This document shows positions 61,505 to 64,000 of a stretch of DNA of 64,000 bases, piece after piece. Both the position numbers and the translations under genes were made by a program. Within the stretch, counting starts at the first letter, position 1; every line of letters starts with the position of its first letter. Below the pieces are notes generated by a model that saw only the letters and a program-made list of their open reading frames with translations, was not told the DNA's origin and searched no databases. The stretch covers positions 372,001-436,000 of the forward strand of contig NZ_VUYU01000002.1 of NCBI RefSeq assembly GCF_011682065.1, written 5' to 3'. The DNA is from Massilia rubra (GTDB lineage: Bacteria > Pseudomonadota > Gammaproteobacteria > Burkholderiales > Burkholderiaceae_D).

Positions 61505-61643
61505 GCGTGCGCTTCCTGGTTGGGTTTTGAAAAAGGTAACAGCGTATCAGGCCAGACGCTTTGCATCCAGCAACAAAAGATGCGACCAGACCGTGGCCAG
61601 CAGCGACCTGGGCCAATTCGCGCTCGGCACCAAGGCGTAATCA

Positions 61644-64000
61644 TTAGGCGTGCGTTCCGGACCGTTGTCCCTCGCTGTAGCCGGCCTTGCCCAGGATCGC
61701 GGCCAGATCGGGTTGCGTCATGCTCAGGCCCGGGGGCGCCAGTAGACCGTCGGCAGTCAGCTGCGCCGCCGGGGGCAGGGTGGCCGGGGCGCCGGTCTGG
61801 TCGATCAGGGGCGTGAGCTGGTAGTCGGCCAGATGGGCGCGCCATGCTTCGGCCTCGCCAGCCGCTGCGCCAGCCGGATGCCATAGGGCGATCCGGGCGT
61901 CCGGCGCCAGGTGGAACGGCTCGTCATCGGCGTCGATCAGCGAAAAATCCTCGGTGATGCGGAAACTGGCGGCGCCATCGGCCTGCCAGACAAGGCTGCG
62001 ACCGATTATCCGCAGCAAGGGATGAGCAAGAAAAAGTCGGGTCCAGCGCTGCGCGTCCCACGATCTGCCCGTGATGAAGGCGGAGGTCAGGCGCGGCACT
62101 TGCAGCCGGGCGCTGGTTTTGACTGCCGCAGCCAGGGTGGCGAAGCGGCCGGCGGCAGCCTGCCACGCGTCCCGGGTGAGATTGTCCATATTGTCCTTGT
62201 GCGCCGGCAGCGATTTCAGGAGCTTGCCTTTGGCGTCGACCAGGCGCAGGCTCAGGTCGTCCTGGAGCGCGATGCCGTAGCTGTGCGCGCCGCTCGCGAG
62301 CGCGAGGCCGTCGGCGAGGCCGAAATCCGGCGTCACGTCGTCGATCAGCTCGCCCATGGCGCAGTTGCGCCGCTGCGCCGCCGCATCCAGCGCCTTGACG
62401 GCCGCGTGGACCACCGGGCCTTTCAATTTGATCGATTCGGCCGCTTCCATCACGCGCAACAGGGCGTACGACGTATCGAGCGCACTCAGCTGGGCGAGGG
62501 CGACCACCGCGCGCGGGTATTTGCTCTTTTTGCCCCAGGCAAACACGGCCGCACCGAGCGGCTCGGCAATCCGCTCGTCGGCGCCATTCGCCAGCAGGCG
62601 CAGCATCCAGCGCAGCTTGGGCTCGCCTTCGCCAGCGATCCAGGTCTGCACCGCATGCAGGGCCAGGCGCGCGCGATGCTCCGGGGAGAGCTGGGCCAGC
62701 AGGTCCGTGGCGAGCGGCGGCAGGGCGTCGTCACCGGTCGCCGCCAGGTGCAGCGTGGCGCGCGCCGCGTGCTCGGACAAAGGCTGGAACAGCGCCAGCA
62801 CCTCCGCATGGTCGAGCGGCTTGATGGCGGCCGACCAGCGTGTGATGGCGGCCGCCTGCGTTTCCAGCTCTGCCAGCGACGGTGCGGCATTCGCATTCAC
62901 GGGAGCGAGCACGGCTGCCAGCGAGCTGGCGGAGGCCGGATCGAGCCCGCCCGCAGCCAGCATGCCGGCCAGCAGCGGCGTGGCCCCCGCCTGGTTCGGG
63001 TGGGCCAGCAAGATGTCGCGGCACGCAAGACGCAGGTTCTTGTTGCGCACGTTGAGCCAGCCGGCGGCGCGAATCTCGTCGAGCTCCAGATGGGCGGACG
63101 CGGCCACCAAGGCATCGCGCACCGCTTTTGAGGTGGTTTTGACGATCATGGCCCCCAGCTGCCGCAGGATCGCACGCAGTTGAGAGGTGGACAACAGCGG
63201 AATCAGCAGGTCCAGGTTGCCTGGCGCGGCAGTGAGCAGCAATGTCGGCTGGCCCGACAGGATCGGGCGCAAGATGTCTTTATAGGTGTCGATCGCGCGG
63301 CGGCTCTGCGTCATCAAGGGAAACAGCAGGGGGAGCAAGGCGGGATAGCGCTTTTCCCAGATCAGCCCGGCAAGCGACGGGCCGAACAGTGCGCTTTGCT
63401 CGCGCAGCAGCGTGGCGAACACGGCCTCGTTGGAAGTAATCAACTGGTCGGCAGCAGCAAGGACGTTGCCGCTGTCGTCTTCCTGAATGGCGCCCAGCAA
63501 GGTCGCGGCCAGGGCCTTTCGCAGCTCAGGGGATGCTTGCGGCCAGCGCCGCAGGATCAGCGCCGCATCGGGCACCTGCCGGTGAAAACGGTCGTACAGG
63601 TCGGGATATTGCGCAAAAAATTCATGCCAGGGCAGCCAGCGCTGGCCGGTGGGCGAGACACTGGTGCGGTCCGCATGCTCATCCAGTGCCTCTTCACAGA
63701 AACATGGCGCCTTGGTGGCAGCCGTGATCAGGTCAGCCGTGGAAGCGAGGCATGCAATCAGGCCGGCCGAGCCGTGGCGGTGGACTTTTTCGTCAGGGAT
63801 GCCATTCACGCGACGTAAGGTCAGGATCCAGTCGAGCAGATCGAATACCTCGTCCAGGGGCATGCCGGGGTAGGCGAGCAGATCGACGATCTCGTGCAAC
63901 ACGAACGCACAGGCTTCGGCGCTCCCCATGCATCGTTCGCCAATGGCGCGCATCTCCCTTGAAAACGCCGCGTCGCGCCGCTGGATCGATTCCGGCGGCG
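61644..64000 (-). CDS. yehI: DUF4132 protein (YehI/MolR-like), N-terminus outside the window
   Basis: The frame is open to the right edge, so the gene is cut; about 785 residues are visible of a family that reaches 1,200. The C-terminal ~200 residues carry the DUF4132 pattern: DAWQAAAGRF, ARLQVPRLTSAF, FLAHPLLRIIGRSLVWQADG, FRITEDFSLIDADDEPF, ALWHPAG and YQLTPLIDQTG. The middle is a helical, HEAT-like repeat array. No WGR domain is visible in this part. E. coli YehI/MolR proteins of this family lie beside yehLMPQ, so the gene belongs to the same system although a 139-bp gap separates it from yehL. Confidence 0.85.
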   Translation of the reverse strand, partial: PPESIQRRDAAFSREMRAIGERCMGSAEACAFVLHEIVDLLAYPGMPLDEVFDLLDWILTLRRVNGIPDEKVHRHGSAGLIACLASTADLITAATKAPCFCEEALDEHADRTSVSPTGQRWLPWHEFFAQYPDLYDRFHRQVPDAALILRRWPQASPELRKALAATLLGAIQEDDSGNVLAAADQLITSNEAVFATLLREQSALFGPSLAGLIWEKRYPALLPLLFPLMTQSRRAIDTYKDILRPILSGQPTLLLTAAPGNLDLLIPLLSTSQLRAILRQLGAMIVKTTSKAVRDALVAASAHLELDEIRAAGWLNVRNKNLRLACRDILLAHPNQAGATPLLAGMLAAGGLDPASASSLAAVLAPVNANAAPSLAELETQAAAITRWSAAIKPLDHAEVLALFQPLSEHAARATLHLAATGDDALPPLATDLLAQLSPEHRARLALHAVQTWIAGEGEPKLRWMLRLLANGADERIAEPLGAAVFAWGKKSKYPRAVVALAQLSALDTSYALLRVMEAAESIKLKGPVVHAAVKALDAAAQRRNCAMGELIDDVTPDFGLADGLALASGAHSYGIALQDDLSLRLVDAKGKLLKSLPAHKDNMDNLTRDAWQAAAGRFATLAAAVKTSARLQVPRLTSAFITGRSWDAQRWTRLFLAHPLLRIIGRSLVWQADGAASFRITEDFSLIDADDEPFHLAPDARIALWHPAGAAAGEAEAWRAHLADYQLTPLIDQTGAPATLPPAAQLTADGLLAPPGLSMTQPDLAAILGKAGYSEGQRSGTHA

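Noticed and set aside
55057-64000. Assignment of the cluster to the vWA-MoxR-associated (VMAP) ternary conflict systems
   Set aside because: A MoxR ATPase and VWA protein are present, but no VMAP-type protein or effector domain was recognised; gene order and lengths fit the yeh cluster much better.

Overview
The window reads as about 64 kb of chromosome from a GC-rich betaproteobacterium of the order Burkholderiales, most probably Oxalobacteraceae (Massilia/Duganella/Janthinobacterium type). The grounds are gene content: the ygfZ - mltG - tmk - holB - pilZ - tatD order, DUF4936 and DUF6139 proteins, a DUF4214 'bluetail' RTX-like protein, and many acyl-CoA and branched-chain degradation genes. 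No rRNA, tRNA, transposase, prophage or CRISPR array was seen. The genus is inferred from gene order and family knowledge only.

Layout. 1-8.7 kb: the 3' end of an acyl-CoA synthetase, a complete LIV-type ABC importer (binding protein, two permeases, two ATPases) and a FadB-like bifunctional enzyme; this looks like uptake and beta-oxidation of a carboxylic acid. 8.7-10.9 kb: a lower-GC block of four minus-strand genes (amidase, periplasmic partner, DUF2867, lipoprotein) lying between two near-identical terminators, probably an inserted cassette. 11-16.8 kb: small regulators, acetyltransferases, a TetR regulator with a clear set of operator sites, a YheO-type regulator with a threonine dehydratase-like enzyme, and a gamma-carbonic anhydrase. 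16.9-23.5 kb (mostly minus strand): a metabolite:H+ symporter, an orphan small protein, a Ser/Thr kinase with TPRs, a Bcr/CflA efflux pump and an AlkD-like protein. 23.6-29.7 kb: a second fatty-acid or acyl-CoA operon (thiolase, large acyl-CoA dehydrogenase, Dabb protein, two SDRs, an MDR). 29.8-36.8 kb: an ScfR/PccR/RamB-type regulator divergent from a five-gene valine (isobutyryl-CoA) degradation operon. 36.8-40.1 kb: metR/metE. 40.2-46.9 kb: housekeeping genes (NRDE, DUF4936, ygfZ, mltG, tmk, holB, pilZ, GNAT, tatD). 47-55 kb: an ankyrin protein, a bacterial PRMT-like methyltransferase, small proteins, a chemoreceptor and the RTX-like protein. 55-64 kb: a minus-strand cluster of translationally coupled genes matching Escherichia coli yehI-yehL-yehM-yehP-yehQ (DUF4132, MoxR-type AAA+ ATPase, DUF5682, VWA protein, SWIM zinc-finger protein) plus a small extra gene; it runs off the right edge.

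The most promising poorly described system is the Yeh-type MoxR/VWA/SWIM cluster. In it the YehM-like protein shows a TraB/TIKI-like signature and the YehQ-like protein carries two SWIM motifs. Other notable observations are a shared operator/promoter unit in front of the two beta-oxidation loci, a four-site TetR operator set, an Arg in place of the Walker A Lys in one transporter ATPase, a family of ATTCCCGC/GCGGGAAT repeats (one copy lies inside a coding region), a 119-bp structured inverted-repeat element, and a canonical double-E loop in a bacterial PRMT-like enzyme.
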